Below are positions 19,401 to 27,045 of a stretch of 64,000 nt of DNA, one piece after another (the stretch's first letter is position 1; every line of letters begins with the position of its first letter). The notes under the pieces were generated by a model. That model did not search any database. It saw nothing but the letters and a program-made list of their open reading frames with translations, and was not told the origin of the DNA. A program made the translations under genes and the position numbers. This DNA comes from Hallerella sp963656065 (lineage in GTDB: Bacteria; Fibrobacterota; Fibrobacteria; Fibrobacterales; Fibrobacteraceae), in assembly GCA_963656065.1 (NCBI GenBank), contig CAVKGV010000012.1, forward strand, positions 1-64,000. Reading direction: 5' to 3'.

Positions 19401-20204
19401 GAATTTTGGCAGAAATTTTACCGTCGCACGCAAAATGCGAATCTTGAAGATTCTCCGCTTAAGTCCCTCTTTGAATCGCGCTTTGCCTTTTTAAACAGGA
19501 AAGATGAATCGGGGTGGGCGTTGCGATCGCTGCTTGCGATGGACGATTCGGAAAAGGCGAAATTTACGCTTGATTTCTTGGACAGGGCGCTATCGCGATT
19601 TGCCGGACTGGAATTTGCCCGTTCGCACAAAGTCCGGACGTTTTCCGATATTTCGTCTTCGCGGACAAATCTAGAGACGAGTTCCCGCGAAGGCTTGGTC
19701 CGCATGGCTTTCGATGCCTCCTATCTGGGCGTTTCCGCTTTTGTTCTCGCATGGGAAAAGTTCCGGGAAGCGTTTGTCTGTTTTCGTCGTGGCGAAAAGG
19801 TTCCCGCTGCGGTTTTGAATCTTTCCGCAAAACTCGCCGCAGAGGAAAATCTCTACGCCCGCTTACGGATGATTTCCGCATTCTTAAAACCGAAAAAATC
19901 CTTGCCGGATTGGAACGAGCCGCTTTCCCTTCCGACCGCCAAGACTTTCCGCGAAGCCTTTTCCCCGTACCTTTCGAGCCGTTTTCTCAAGGACTTTGAA
20001 CTGAAAAATGCCCGGGAACTGCTTTCCCGTTCCGAAAAGGCGGAGGGGGAACTGGCGACTTTCCGGGAGAAGGTTGCGTTGCAGGTGTTGCTTGAACAGT
20101 TTGAACTTTTGCGCTTTAAGCGTTCGATGCTTGCGAGCGCACCCGAAGAACGAATCGAAAAGGATGCTTTGCTCAAGTTGCGGGAGCGTTTCAGAGGGCG
20201 CTGA
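16398..20204 (+). CDS. hrpA: ATP-dependent RNA helicase, HrpA type
   Basis: A large DEAH-box helicase (about 1268 aa, close to E. coli HrpA). Walker A is ADTGSGKST, Walker B DEAHERS, motif III SATLDAK and motif VI QRTGRAGR. The helicase-associated and OB-like regions follow, then the long C-terminal DUF3418 extension typical of HrpA. It unwinds or remodels RNA and, in E. coli, resolves stalled ribosomes and processes a fimbrial mRNA. I chose GTG 16398 because it forms a GTGA overlap with the zinc-ribbon gene; an in-frame GTG at 16365 is an alternative. Confidence 0.92.
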   Translation: MTADFSQVKIEYPDLPVVKKREDFLALVKSRQVIIVKADTGSGKSTQVPKFLLESGLASKGRIGVTEPRRLAAMSIADRLREELRDENLVSTRIRFLEEGPKDAPIKVMTDGILLQEFRRDRLFRMYSAILIDEAHERSLNIDILLGIFKSVLRERPEFRLVIASATLDAKLFEKFYEGSAVLEAEGRTFPVQVIYADPQENASKSKGDSGLVDEARDAILALEESGRDNLLCFLPTERDIQDLCEELGGKLDEKNFDILPLFGRMGPQEQKKVFRKTGKTRIVLSTNIAETSLTIPGIAYVVDTGMARVSRYNPQTRIQGLPVEKISQASARQRTGRAGRVKPGVCVRLYTEEDFESREEFTEPEIRRSNLSNVVLQLRSLGLSVEDFPFIQPPPRSAFRGAYKTLFELGALSSVERGARVTPFGAEMAHLPMDVALSAVLLRARNTGVLQPAIIVCSALSIQDPRLFPSDEPQKEKARRMHKALGGHKSDFLTFLAEWNAFCREWNGTTWNSLRKYCEKHFLHFLRCREWIDLYEQFSRILKTKFESYVCPFDSFHRDNLHIALLSGFLGGVAHRDRDNGCYRLVGGRDAYLFPGSDLAGKFPEFVLSAEVRETSRVFLTKAAEILPEWIIKVAKDFCTYRWFEPKWNPERGFVEAVEEVSFRGMVLSRSHRVDYGRVNPEEAAKIFFLEAIVEGNLPRPFPFMQHNEKVLESLRASEVRLRRWGLVPSDDLQVDYLLERAPGVCSLKTLKDFIERNTDKALRYEAADWFEASESGMEHFESFRNNPVIAAAYRKKLARAAEEKKALRHGGVEEFLKILDRQVRGELVFDSSKAWDGLSLEIPADFLPKLSPSVFAREISKWRTWMIESFVRELPKSERKNFEQKKDYLDDRFVDFLERNPLKSPMVSLYEAFLSFGPFDGALPVLNPQNEHHLRLHLSISVPGASEKFPLELSPEWGACGFFDQICPLSRNAALSLPVLGVFYGWAPGTVRPMNFAEAEFWQKFYRRTQNANLEDSPLKSLFESRFAFLNRKDESGWALRSLLAMDDSEKAKFTLDFLDRALSRFAGLEFARSHKVRTFSDISSSRTNLETSSREGLVRMAFDASYLGVSAFVLAWEKFREAFVCFRRGEKVPAAVLNLSAKLAAEENLYARLRMISAFLKPKKSLPDWNEPLSLPTAKTFREAFSPYLSSRFLKDFELKNARELLSRSEKAEGELATFREKVALQVLLEQFELLRFKRSMLASAPEERIEKDALLKLRERFRGR

Positions 20205-20231
20205 ATTGTAAAATTTTCTAATTTGGGACCG

Positions 20232-21041
20232 ATGCGTTTTTTCCTGCTTTTCTTTCTTTCCGTGTTTTGCGTGCTGTCTTGCAGAAATTTGGGCGAAAGT
20301 TCCGATCCGACGCTTGCGCGCGTGGAAAATTCGGAATTGAAACTGTCCCGCCTGAACGAAAATGGAGACTGGGACTCCCTTCCGTTTGATGACCGGATGG
20401 AGCTGGTCGAAAATTGGGTGAATCGCGAATCGATCTATGATCGTGCCTTGGCCGATGGCATCGGAGACTTGCCGGAAGTGAAACGCCTTCTGGAAGATGC
20501 CAAAAAGAAAATCGTTCTCGGAGCGTATTTTGCGAAGGTGACGGATACGCTTTCGACTTCGGATTCCGAGGTCGCTTCCTATTACGACAATCATCCCGAA
20601 CGGTTTGTCCGGAACGCGAACATCTATGATATCGCGGTCATTACCTATGCGAGCGGATCGACGGCGTGGAAATATTACGGCCCGATGGCGAAAAAGACGA
20701 TTCTCGTAGCGCCAGAAAAGAACTGGCTTGTCCGGGATGTGGAAAGCTTCGATTCGGTGACCGTTTCCCCGTTAGATTGCCCGGCAGTCGAACTGGAAAA
20801 GCTTCCTGTCGGAAAAATTACGCCTCCGAAGGCTTGCGGAAAGAATTTGAAAAGTCTCATCGTCCTTTCCAAGATTGATTCGGGAACGGTCCGTCCGTTT
20901 GCGGAAGTTGCGGATCTTGCCCGGACTTTTGCCGCAAACGCCAAACGCAAGAGCTTCATCGCCGCGTTTAAGGATTCCGTGAAGAAAAGACAGGCGATTT
21001 TTATCTATCCCGAAGAAATTTCCAGATCTGCAACCCGCTGA
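20232..21041 (+). CDS. SurA/PrsA N-terminal-domain-like lipoprotein
   Basis: A 269-residue exported lipoprotein: MRFFLLFFLSVFCVLSC gives a short signal with an LSC lipobox. The body (ELVENWVNRESIYDRALADGIGD…VKRLLEDAKKKIVLGAYFAKV…EVASYYDNHPERF) has the helical chaperone arrangement of SurA/PrsA N-terminal regions, but I see no complete parvulin domain. ATG 20232 is preferred over an upstream TTG because it places the signal peptide at the N-terminus. It lies seven bases before surA, so it is probably a periplasmic folding partner in the same operon. Confidence 0.75.
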   Translation: MRFFLLFFLSVFCVLSCRNLGESSDPTLARVENSELKLSRLNENGDWDSLPFDDRMELVENWVNRESIYDRALADGIGDLPEVKRLLEDAKKKIVLGAYFAKVTDTLSTSDSEVASYYDNHPERFVRNANIYDIAVITYASGSTAWKYYGPMAKKTILVAPEKNWLVRDVESFDSVTVSPLDCPAVELEKLPVGKITPPKACGKNLKSLIVLSKIDSGTVRPFAEVADLARTFAANAKRKSFIAAFKDSVKKRQAIFIYPEEISRSATR

Positions 21042-21047
21042 GTTCCT

Positions 21048-22331
21048 ATGAAAAAAACATCTAGCATCGTTTCCGTTCTTTTTTTGGCAACCTCCCTTTT
21101 TGCCGCACCGGAACTTTTTGAATCCATTGCGGCGATTGTCGATGGAAAGCCCATCATGCGTTCCGAAGTGATGGAAAACCTCTACCAGTTCCAGAATTCG
21201 GCGGATGCGGCCAAGATGTCCGAAAAAGAGCAAGTCGCCTTTGTTTTGGACAAGCTGATAGACGACAAGGTCCTGCTTTCGCGTGTCGATAGGGATTCCA
21301 TCCAGGTTACGGACGACGATGTCGAACTGCGGGTGTCTCAGCATCTTCAGAATCTGGCTGCGCGGCAAAACATCAGCATGGAAATTCTCGAACGGGCGAT
21401 TCGTGCACAGCTCGGGATGAGCATGGCGCAATACCGGGAAAATCTCGGAAAGCAGATTCGCGAGCAGATGACCATCGGACGGATCCGCCAAAAGTATGCG
21501 GGCGGAATCAAGCCTACCCGCAAGGAAGTCTCCGAGTTTTACGAACATTACAAGGATTCCATCCCGCGCCAGTACAACTGCTTGCGCCTTTCCCATATCG
21601 CTCTGAAAATCGAACCCGATTCGGTTGTCGTGGATTCGGTGCGCCGTGAAGCGGAACTGCTGATTGATTCCTTAGACCACGGCATGATGTGGGAAGTCCT
21701 CGCAAAGAACCATTCCCAGGATTCGACGGCGAGCAAGGGCGGCGACATCGGATATTTCCAGAAAGGGCTTCTGGATCCTGTCTATGAACGCGCCATCAAG
21801 ACCGTAGGCAACGGGGAATATACGCCAAACCCGGTAAAGACCGAACGCGGCTGGACGATTATCCGGGTCATCGGGCGGAAAGAGGATGGCGTTCGCACGG
21901 CGATGATTCTTTTGCAGACCCTTCCGACGGCAGCGGATTCGAACCGCGTGCTGAAATTTGCGGATTCGCTGCGCACGGCCTTGACATCGGATTCGCTCTT
22001 TGCGGATGCGGCAAAAAGGTTCAGTGCGGACAAAGAATCCAATTTCAACGGGGGAAATCTCGGCTGGTTGGAAAAGACGGACGTCGATACGCTGTTCCTG
22101 CCGGTGCTTTCAAACCTTTCCGTGGGCGAAATTTCGGAGCCGTTCCTGGCGGGGAATGAATACCACCTGCTTCGCTTGGAAGACTTGAAACAGGTTCGCG
22201 ACTACACGCTCGAAGACGACTACATGAAAATCGAAATGTTCGCCGTCAATTACATGGAAGACAAGAAGCTCCGGGAATTTGTCAAGAAGTGGCGTGACGA
22301 AGTGCATATCGAGATCCGCATGAAGGATTGA
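21048..22331 (+). CDS. surA: Periplasmic chaperone/peptidyl-prolyl isomerase, SurA type
   Basis: A 427-residue exported protein: signal MKKTSSIVSVLFLATSLFAA, then the SurA N-terminal domain (FESIAAIVDGKPIMRSEVMENL…), then two parvulin-type PpiC modules (…RLSHIALKI…GGDIGYFQKG; TAMILLQTLP…GGNLGWLEK). SurA escorts outer-membrane beta-barrel proteins through the periplasm. It follows a chaperone-like lipoprotein gene and precedes ftsE by five bases. The operon joins envelope folding with envelope division functions. Confidence 0.9.
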   Translation: MKKTSSIVSVLFLATSLFAAPELFESIAAIVDGKPIMRSEVMENLYQFQNSADAAKMSEKEQVAFVLDKLIDDKVLLSRVDRDSIQVTDDDVELRVSQHLQNLAARQNISMEILERAIRAQLGMSMAQYRENLGKQIREQMTIGRIRQKYAGGIKPTRKEVSEFYEHYKDSIPRQYNCLRLSHIALKIEPDSVVVDSVRREAELLIDSLDHGMMWEVLAKNHSQDSTASKGGDIGYFQKGLLDPVYERAIKTVGNGEYTPNPVKTERGWTIIRVIGRKEDGVRTAMILLQTLPTAADSNRVLKFADSLRTALTSDSLFADAAKRFSADKESNFNGGNLGWLEKTDVDTLFLPVLSNLSVGEISEPFLAGNEYHLLRLEDLKQVRDYTLEDDYMKIEMFAVNYMEDKKLREFVKKWRDEVHIEIRMKD

Positions 22332-22336
22332 TTTCC

Positions 22337-23026
22337 ATGATCCAGTTCTTGCATGTGACGAAAACCTACGAGGACAGCTGGAAAGCTCTTTCCGACGTAA
22401 CGCTTCGCATCGGACAGGGAGAATTCGTCTTTCTGACTGGGCACAGCGGGGCCGGAAAATCGACGCTTCTCAAGCTGATTTACATGGATGAACGACCGGA
22501 CGAGTTCCATGGCGGCGAAGTCATGGTCCAGTTTTCGAAGGATATCGTCTTCGATTCCAAAACGGCAACGGAATCGGACGTCCAGGATCTCCGGCGTCGC
22601 ATCGGGATTGTCTTCCAGGATTTCAAGCTTTTGCCGGATCGGAATGTCTTTGAAAATGTCGCACTGGCCTTGCGGATTACGGGAACGCCCCCGAAACAGC
22701 TGAACACGAAGGTTTTCGAGGCGCTTTCCCTGGTGGGGATTTCCCAGAAGAGGCTTTCCATGCCCTATACGCTTTCGGGCGGAGAGCAGCAGCGCGTCGC
22801 CATTGCCCGTGCGATGGTTCACAATCCGTACCTGATTCTCGCCGACGAACCGACGGGGAACCTTGACCCGGAAAACGCCCGGGAAGTTTTCGAAATTTTT
22901 AAGGAAATCAACGCGCGGGGAACGACTGTCCTCATGGCGACGCACAATCCGGATTTTTACCTGAACAGCCCTTTTCGCCGCTTGACCCTTTCGCACGGCG
23001 TGTTGCAGAACCGGGACATCCTTTAG
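22337..23026 (+). CDS. ftsE: Cell-division ABC transporter ATP-binding protein FtsE
   Basis: A 229-residue ABC ATPase with Walker A GHSGAGKST, Q-loop VFQDFKLLPDRNVFENVALAL, signature LSGGEQQR, Walker B LILADEPTGNLD and the H-loop MATHNPD. The Q-loop phrase FQDFKLLPDRNV is diagnostic for FtsE. FtsE powers FtsX to activate septal peptidoglycan hydrolases. ATG 22337 is preferred over an in-frame TTG at 22328. No ftsX follows; the next gene is convergent, with its stop immediately adjacent. Confidence 0.9.
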   Translation: MIQFLHVTKTYEDSWKALSDVTLRIGQGEFVFLTGHSGAGKSTLLKLIYMDERPDEFHGGEVMVQFSKDIVFDSKTATESDVQDLRRRIGIVFQDFKLLPDRNVFENVALALRITGTPPKQLNTKVFEALSLVGISQKRLSMPYTLSGGEQQRVAIARAMVHNPYLILADEPTGNLDPENAREVFEIFKEINARGTTVLMATHNPDFYLNSPFRRLTLSHGVLQNRDIL

Positions 23027-23890
23027 CTAGTAAATGTCGATTTCCGTGGGAATTTCGGAGCGGATTTTTTCAGCGACTTTCGTGAAAAAGGATTTTTCAA
23101 TCGGATGGACATCGGGGAGCGCCGTGTGGCGTACGACTCCGTAGAGCTGGATGCCGAGCAGATTCTGCGGGCAGGAAAGATAGATTCTCTTTAATCGGTT
23201 TACGTATAAATTAATTTCTGCTTCGTCGGGAAATTCGGAACCGATTTTGCAGAGCATCGTCTGGACCCGAATCGGAAATTTCTTGACGGTCGCTTCGATG
23301 TTTTCCTGTATTTTTTCCAAGGGAACGCGGGAACGGCTGATTTTTTGATACCAGGAATTGCTGCCGGCATCGAGCTTTGTCCAGATTTCGCCTTTCTTTT
23401 CGGTGAGAAGGGCCAAACCTTTTTGGACATTTGCCCTGTCGAGAAGCGTTGAATTGGTGATGAGCGTGAGTTGCAGGGGATAGCGGCTATATTTGTCCTG
23501 GATTTGGCGCATCAGCTGGCAGACATCCGAAAATTCTGGAGCCATCGTACTTTCGCCGTCTCCCGAAAGGCAGATATCCTTTATTTCCCGCTTTTCTTCT
23601 TCGACGTTTTGGAAAGAAGAAAAATCGGCTAGACCGTTTTCTTCGTATGCAGCGATGATGTTTTCGATTTCCGTTTTTATCCGGGGAATGTCGATTTTCT
23701 CTTTTGGCCCGGGAATCGTACGATCGACCTGGCAATAGGCGCAGCTAAAATTGCAATGCTTGTCGAGATTGAGATTGATGCCGATCGATAGGCCTTTTGC
23801 CCGGCGGCTGATGACCGGATAAACCCAGAGGTTGTGCTTCCAGAGCCGCGAATGATCGCTCCAGGCTTTTTCTAATGCTTCTTCACTCAT
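23027..23890 (-). CDS. Radical SAM protein
   Basis: A 287-residue radical SAM enzyme: CNFSCAYC gives the CxxxCxxC motif for the 4Fe-4S cluster, and LSGDGEST matches the SAM-binding GGE-like motif. The C-terminal half has no extra cluster motif. Similar standalone enzymes (GINLNLDKHCNFSCAYCQVD) are widespread and mostly uncharacterised. It is transcribed toward ftsE, with stops touching, and is divergent from folC. Confidence 0.85.
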   Translation of the reverse strand: MSEEALEKAWSDHSRLWKHNLWVYPVISRRAKGLSIGINLNLDKHCNFSCAYCQVDRTIPGPKEKIDIPRIKTEIENIIAAYEENGLADFSSFQNVEEEKREIKDICLSGDGESTMAPEFSDVCQLMRQIQDKYSRYPLQLTLITNSTLLDRANVQKGLALLTEKKGEIWTKLDAGSNSWYQKISRSRVPLEKIQENIEATVKKFPIRVQTMLCKIGSEFPDEAEINLYVNRLKRIYLSCPQNLLGIQLYGVVRHTALPDVHPIEKSFFTKVAEKIRSEIPTEIDIY

Positions 23891-23933
23891 AGAATCTCGC
23901 TTGTTTTCCTTAACGTTAGCTAAATTTTAACCG

Positions 23934-25196
23934 ATGAAAAATTTCGGCATTGAATATCTCCGATTCTTGGCCCCTTTGGGAATGACGGGCGATCTGAAGA
24001 ATATGGAAAAGTTGTTGGATGCCTTTGGTCATCCGGAAAAACAATTCCAGACGATTCATGTTGTCGGTACGGACGGAAAGGGTTCCACGGCATTTTATCT
24101 TTCGAACATTCTTTCTGCACATGGCGTTTCCGCTGGGCTTTATACAAGTCCGCATCTGGTGAATGTCCGGGAACGGATCCGCATTGACGGCGTCGCCATT
24201 TCCGAAGAAGATTTTGACCGCCTGATGCAAAAGGTCCGGGATGCTTCCGAATCGTTGCAGGTTCGTGTCTCGTTTTTCGAAGCGCTTACTCTAGCCTGCT
24301 TTCTGTTCTTTGCCGAAAGGCGTGTCGGCTGCGCAGTCGTCGAAGCGGGACTTGGCGGCAGGTTGGATTCGACGCGGACCGCTTGCGGAAAGTGGGGCGT
24401 CCTTACGAGCATCGGGCTTGAACATACAGAACTTCTCGGGGGGACGGAAAAGGATATCTTGCGGGAAAAGTTGGGAATCCTCGCTCCGCATTCGACAGTT
24501 TTTGTCGGTCAAATTGGAGCGGAACTTGTTCGGTTTGCAAAGGAATTTGTACGGAAAATTCCGGCGGAAATCGTCTGTCCGGAGACAATCGAAAATTTAA
24601 ATGTTCCGAATCCCGGTCATCACTATATCGAAAACGCTTCGCTTTCGTTTGCCGCGGCAAAGGCTTTTTTAAAAGATCGGTTTGACGAAAATACGGCAAG
24701 GCTTGCCCTCAAGGAATCCCTGTGGGCCGGGAGAATGCAAAAGCTTGTCGATGCGAACGGGAACTTTTGCTGGCTCTTGGACGGAGCCCACAATCCCCAT
24801 GCTGTCAAGCGGCTTTCTGAATCGCTCGACTTGTATTATCCGCAAAAAAAATTTCACTGTGTCTTCGGCGCTTTAAAGGACAAGGCCCTTGAAGAAATGA
24901 TTGCGCTTTTAAAACCGCATGTTTCCGTTTGGCACGTGACTCGAACGGAATACGAGCGTTTTCGGGAGATTGAAGACGTGTCTGCAGAGCTGAAATCATT
25001 GGGGTGCCAGGTGGGAATTTCTGCGCCACTGTCCGAAAATTTTTTGAAGTCGGTTCGGGATGCGGCGGGAAAAGCCCCTGTTCTTGTCACCGGCTCGCTC
25101 TACATGATCGGTGGCTGCATCAATCTTTTAAAGAATCGGTTTGACGGTCTGAAGTTTTTCCGGAATATGGAAATGTCCGAGAGCGAAACGCATTGA
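23934..25196 (+). CDS. folC: Bifunctional folylpolyglutamate/dihydrofolate synthase
   Basis: FolC adds glutamate to dihydropteroate and extends the polyglutamate tail on folates. Motifs: P-loop VVGTDGKGSTAFYLSNIL, LYTSPHLVNVRERI, VVEAGLGGRLDSTR, SIGLEHTELLGGTEKDI and WLLDGAHNPHAV. At 420 residues it is full length. It begins divergently from the radical SAM gene and is followed 13 bases later by pth. Confidence 0.94.
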   Translation: MKNFGIEYLRFLAPLGMTGDLKNMEKLLDAFGHPEKQFQTIHVVGTDGKGSTAFYLSNILSAHGVSAGLYTSPHLVNVRERIRIDGVAISEEDFDRLMQKVRDASESLQVRVSFFEALTLACFLFFAERRVGCAVVEAGLGGRLDSTRTACGKWGVLTSIGLEHTELLGGTEKDILREKLGILAPHSTVFVGQIGAELVRFAKEFVRKIPAEIVCPETIENLNVPNPGHHYIENASLSFAAAKAFLKDRFDENTARLALKESLWAGRMQKLVDANGNFCWLLDGAHNPHAVKRLSESLDLYYPQKKFHCVFGALKDKALEEMIALLKPHVSVWHVTRTEYERFREIEDVSAELKSLGCQVGISAPLSENFLKSVRDAAGKAPVLVTGSLYMIGGCINLLKNRFDGLKFFRNMEMSESETH

Positions 25197-25209
25197 TTGC
25201 GGAGGATTT

Positions 25210-25764
25210 ATGTATCTGATTGTTGGTCTGGGAAATCCGGGCGCCCAGTATGAAAACACTCACCACAATGCCGGTTTTATGGCTGTCCAGAAATTGGCAG
25301 ATGTTTCAAAGCCCTGGAAATCCGAGTACAAGGCGCTGACGCAAAAAGTTTCCGTTGCCGGGGAAGATGTCCTGCTTGCAAAACCGCAAACCTACATGAA
25401 TCTTTCCGGCGAATCGGTACAGGCGCTCATGACCTGGTACAAGGTTTCGCCAGAGCGTCTGCTCGTCTTTTCTGACGACATTAATTTGGATGTCGGCCGG
25501 ATTCGTGTTCGGGCTAACGGTAGCCACGGTGGACAGAACGGACTCCGGAACATTATCGAACATATCGGGGACAGGTTTCCGCGGGTCCGGTTCGGGGTGG
25601 GAAAGTGTCCTTTGAAATGGGATTTGGCAAATTGGGTGCTTGCAAAATTTCCGGATGAGGACCGGGAAAAATTTGATTCGGCGCTCGACAAGGTTCCCGC
25701 TTTGGTCGAATGTTATTTTAAGTTGGGAATCGCCAAGTGCATGGAACGCTATAACGGCAAGTGA
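25210..25764 (+). CDS. pth: Peptidyl-tRNA hydrolase
   Basis: Pth releases tRNA from prematurely dropped-off peptidyl-tRNA. Family features: VGLGNPGAQYENTHHNAGF with the catalytic His near residue 20, KPQTYMNLSG, DDINLDVGRIRVRANGSHGGQNGLRNI and FPRVRFGVGKCP. The length of 184 aa is normal. GGAGG lies six bases before the ATG. Its stop touches the stop of the convergent methylthiotransferase gene. Confidence 0.95.
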   Translation: MYLIVGLGNPGAQYENTHHNAGFMAVQKLADVSKPWKSEYKALTQKVSVAGEDVLLAKPQTYMNLSGESVQALMTWYKVSPERLLVFSDDINLDVGRIRVRANGSHGGQNGLRNIIEHIGDRFPRVRFGVGKCPLKWDLANWVLAKFPDEDREKFDSALDKVPALVECYFKLGIAKCMERYNGK

Positions 25765-27045
25765 CTAAACGGGTTCTCCGATAAGGGCGAACGTCTCTGC
25801 GCCTTTAATTTGTACGTTAACCCTTTCCCCGGGATCAAATTCGCCATGGAGGGCGACAGGTCGGTAAAAATTGTCGCGGGCAATTGTCGTTCCCGGACGC
25901 GAACCTTTTTTTTCGACCAGAACGGTTTCGTGCCTGCCGATAAATTTCTGGTTGTCGGCGAGAACGATTGACTGAAAAATTCGGGACATTTCCGCCGAGC
26001 GGGCGTAGCGTTCCTCTTTGGAAATCGCGTAAGGTAGTGCCGCCGCCGGGGTTCCCTCGCGCGGAACGAATCGCGTGATATTGCAAATTGAAGGCCTGAC
26101 TTTTCTGACGAGTTCAAGACTTGCTTCAAAATCTTCGCGGGTCTCTCCGGGGTAGGCGACAATGATGTCCGTCCCGAGATTCAGTTCGGGAAAATGCGTC
26201 AAAAAGGTTTCGGCGATTTTAAAGAAATCCGCACTGGTGTGCCGTCGGTTCATCGCCCGTAAAATTTTATCGCTGCCGCTTTGCACGGGAATGTGGATGA
26301 ACTTGTAAAGATGCGCATCGGTGAATGTTTCGACAAGTGCGTCTAGATAGCGGAAAACGTGACGCGGATTTCCCATTCCGACGCGAATCCTGTAATCTCC
26401 GGGAACTTTTACGATGATGCGCTGCAAGAGTTCCGCCAGGTTCGTGTGAATGTCGAATCCGTAGCAGCTGGTGTCTTGGCCTGTCAAGAATATTTCCCTG
26501 TCGCCCTGGTCGATTTTTTTCTGTACGCGGCGGATGACAGAGTCCGGCAACGCGCTTTTTAAAATCCCTTTGACGAGATGCGTCGAACAGTAATGGCAAC
26601 TGTCAAGGCATCCTTCTTCGATATTGACGATGCCGATTCCGCGGTGACTCGAAACGTCTTGGAATACCGCCTGTTCCGACCCTGGTACATTTAATTTGTG
26701 TGTAAATTGCAAAAAGGCGTCTTCGTTTTTGTGGGCATCCTTTGGGCCAAAGGTAAAGTCCGGAAAGAGGCGATTCAGTTCGCGCCTTAAATCCTCTGTC
26801 GCGCAGCCCGTCACCCAGACCGGGACTTTTTGAAAGTTCGCGCGAATTCGCTTTGCCAGTTTGACCGCTCCCGAAATTCCCTTGACCGTACAAGCGTTGA
26901 GTACTATGGCGTCTGGCGTTTCGGAGGGAAATTCAAAGGAGACGCAGAATCCCTTTTGGGCAAACTTTTCTCCGATTTCTTCTCCGTCCCCGAAATTCGC
27001 TGCGCAGCCTTCGCTGAGAACCGCTACTCTTCGCTCTGGATACAT
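25765..27045 (-). CDS. MiaB/MtaB-family tRNA methylthiotransferase (radical SAM)
   Basis: A 426-residue enzyme with the three-part architecture of this family: an N-terminal UPF0004 domain with its own 4Fe-4S cysteines (SEGCAANFGDGE; LNACTVKG; WVTGCATEDLR), a radical SAM domain (EEGCLDSCHYCSTHLVKG) and a C-terminal TRAM domain (…FIGRHETVLVEK…). It probably adds methylthio groups to t6A37 in tRNA. The CST-type motif resembles the archaeal/eukaryotic CDKAL1 branch more than MiaB. Its start overlaps the end of the SpoIID-like gene by 22 bases. Confidence 0.82.
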   Translation of the reverse strand: MYPERRVAVLSEGCAANFGDGEEIGEKFAQKGFCVSFEFPSETPDAIVLNACTVKGISGAVKLAKRIRANFQKVPVWVTGCATEDLRRELNRLFPDFTFGPKDAHKNEDAFLQFTHKLNVPGSEQAVFQDVSSHRGIGIVNIEEGCLDSCHYCSTHLVKGILKSALPDSVIRRVQKKIDQGDREIFLTGQDTSCYGFDIHTNLAELLQRIIVKVPGDYRIRVGMGNPRHVFRYLDALVETFTDAHLYKFIHIPVQSGSDKILRAMNRRHTSADFFKIAETFLTHFPELNLGTDIIVAYPGETREDFEASLELVRKVRPSICNITRFVPREGTPAAALPYAISKEERYARSAEMSRIFQSIVLADNQKFIGRHETVLVEKKGSRPGTTIARDNFYRPVALHGEFDPGERVNVQIKGAETFALIGEPV

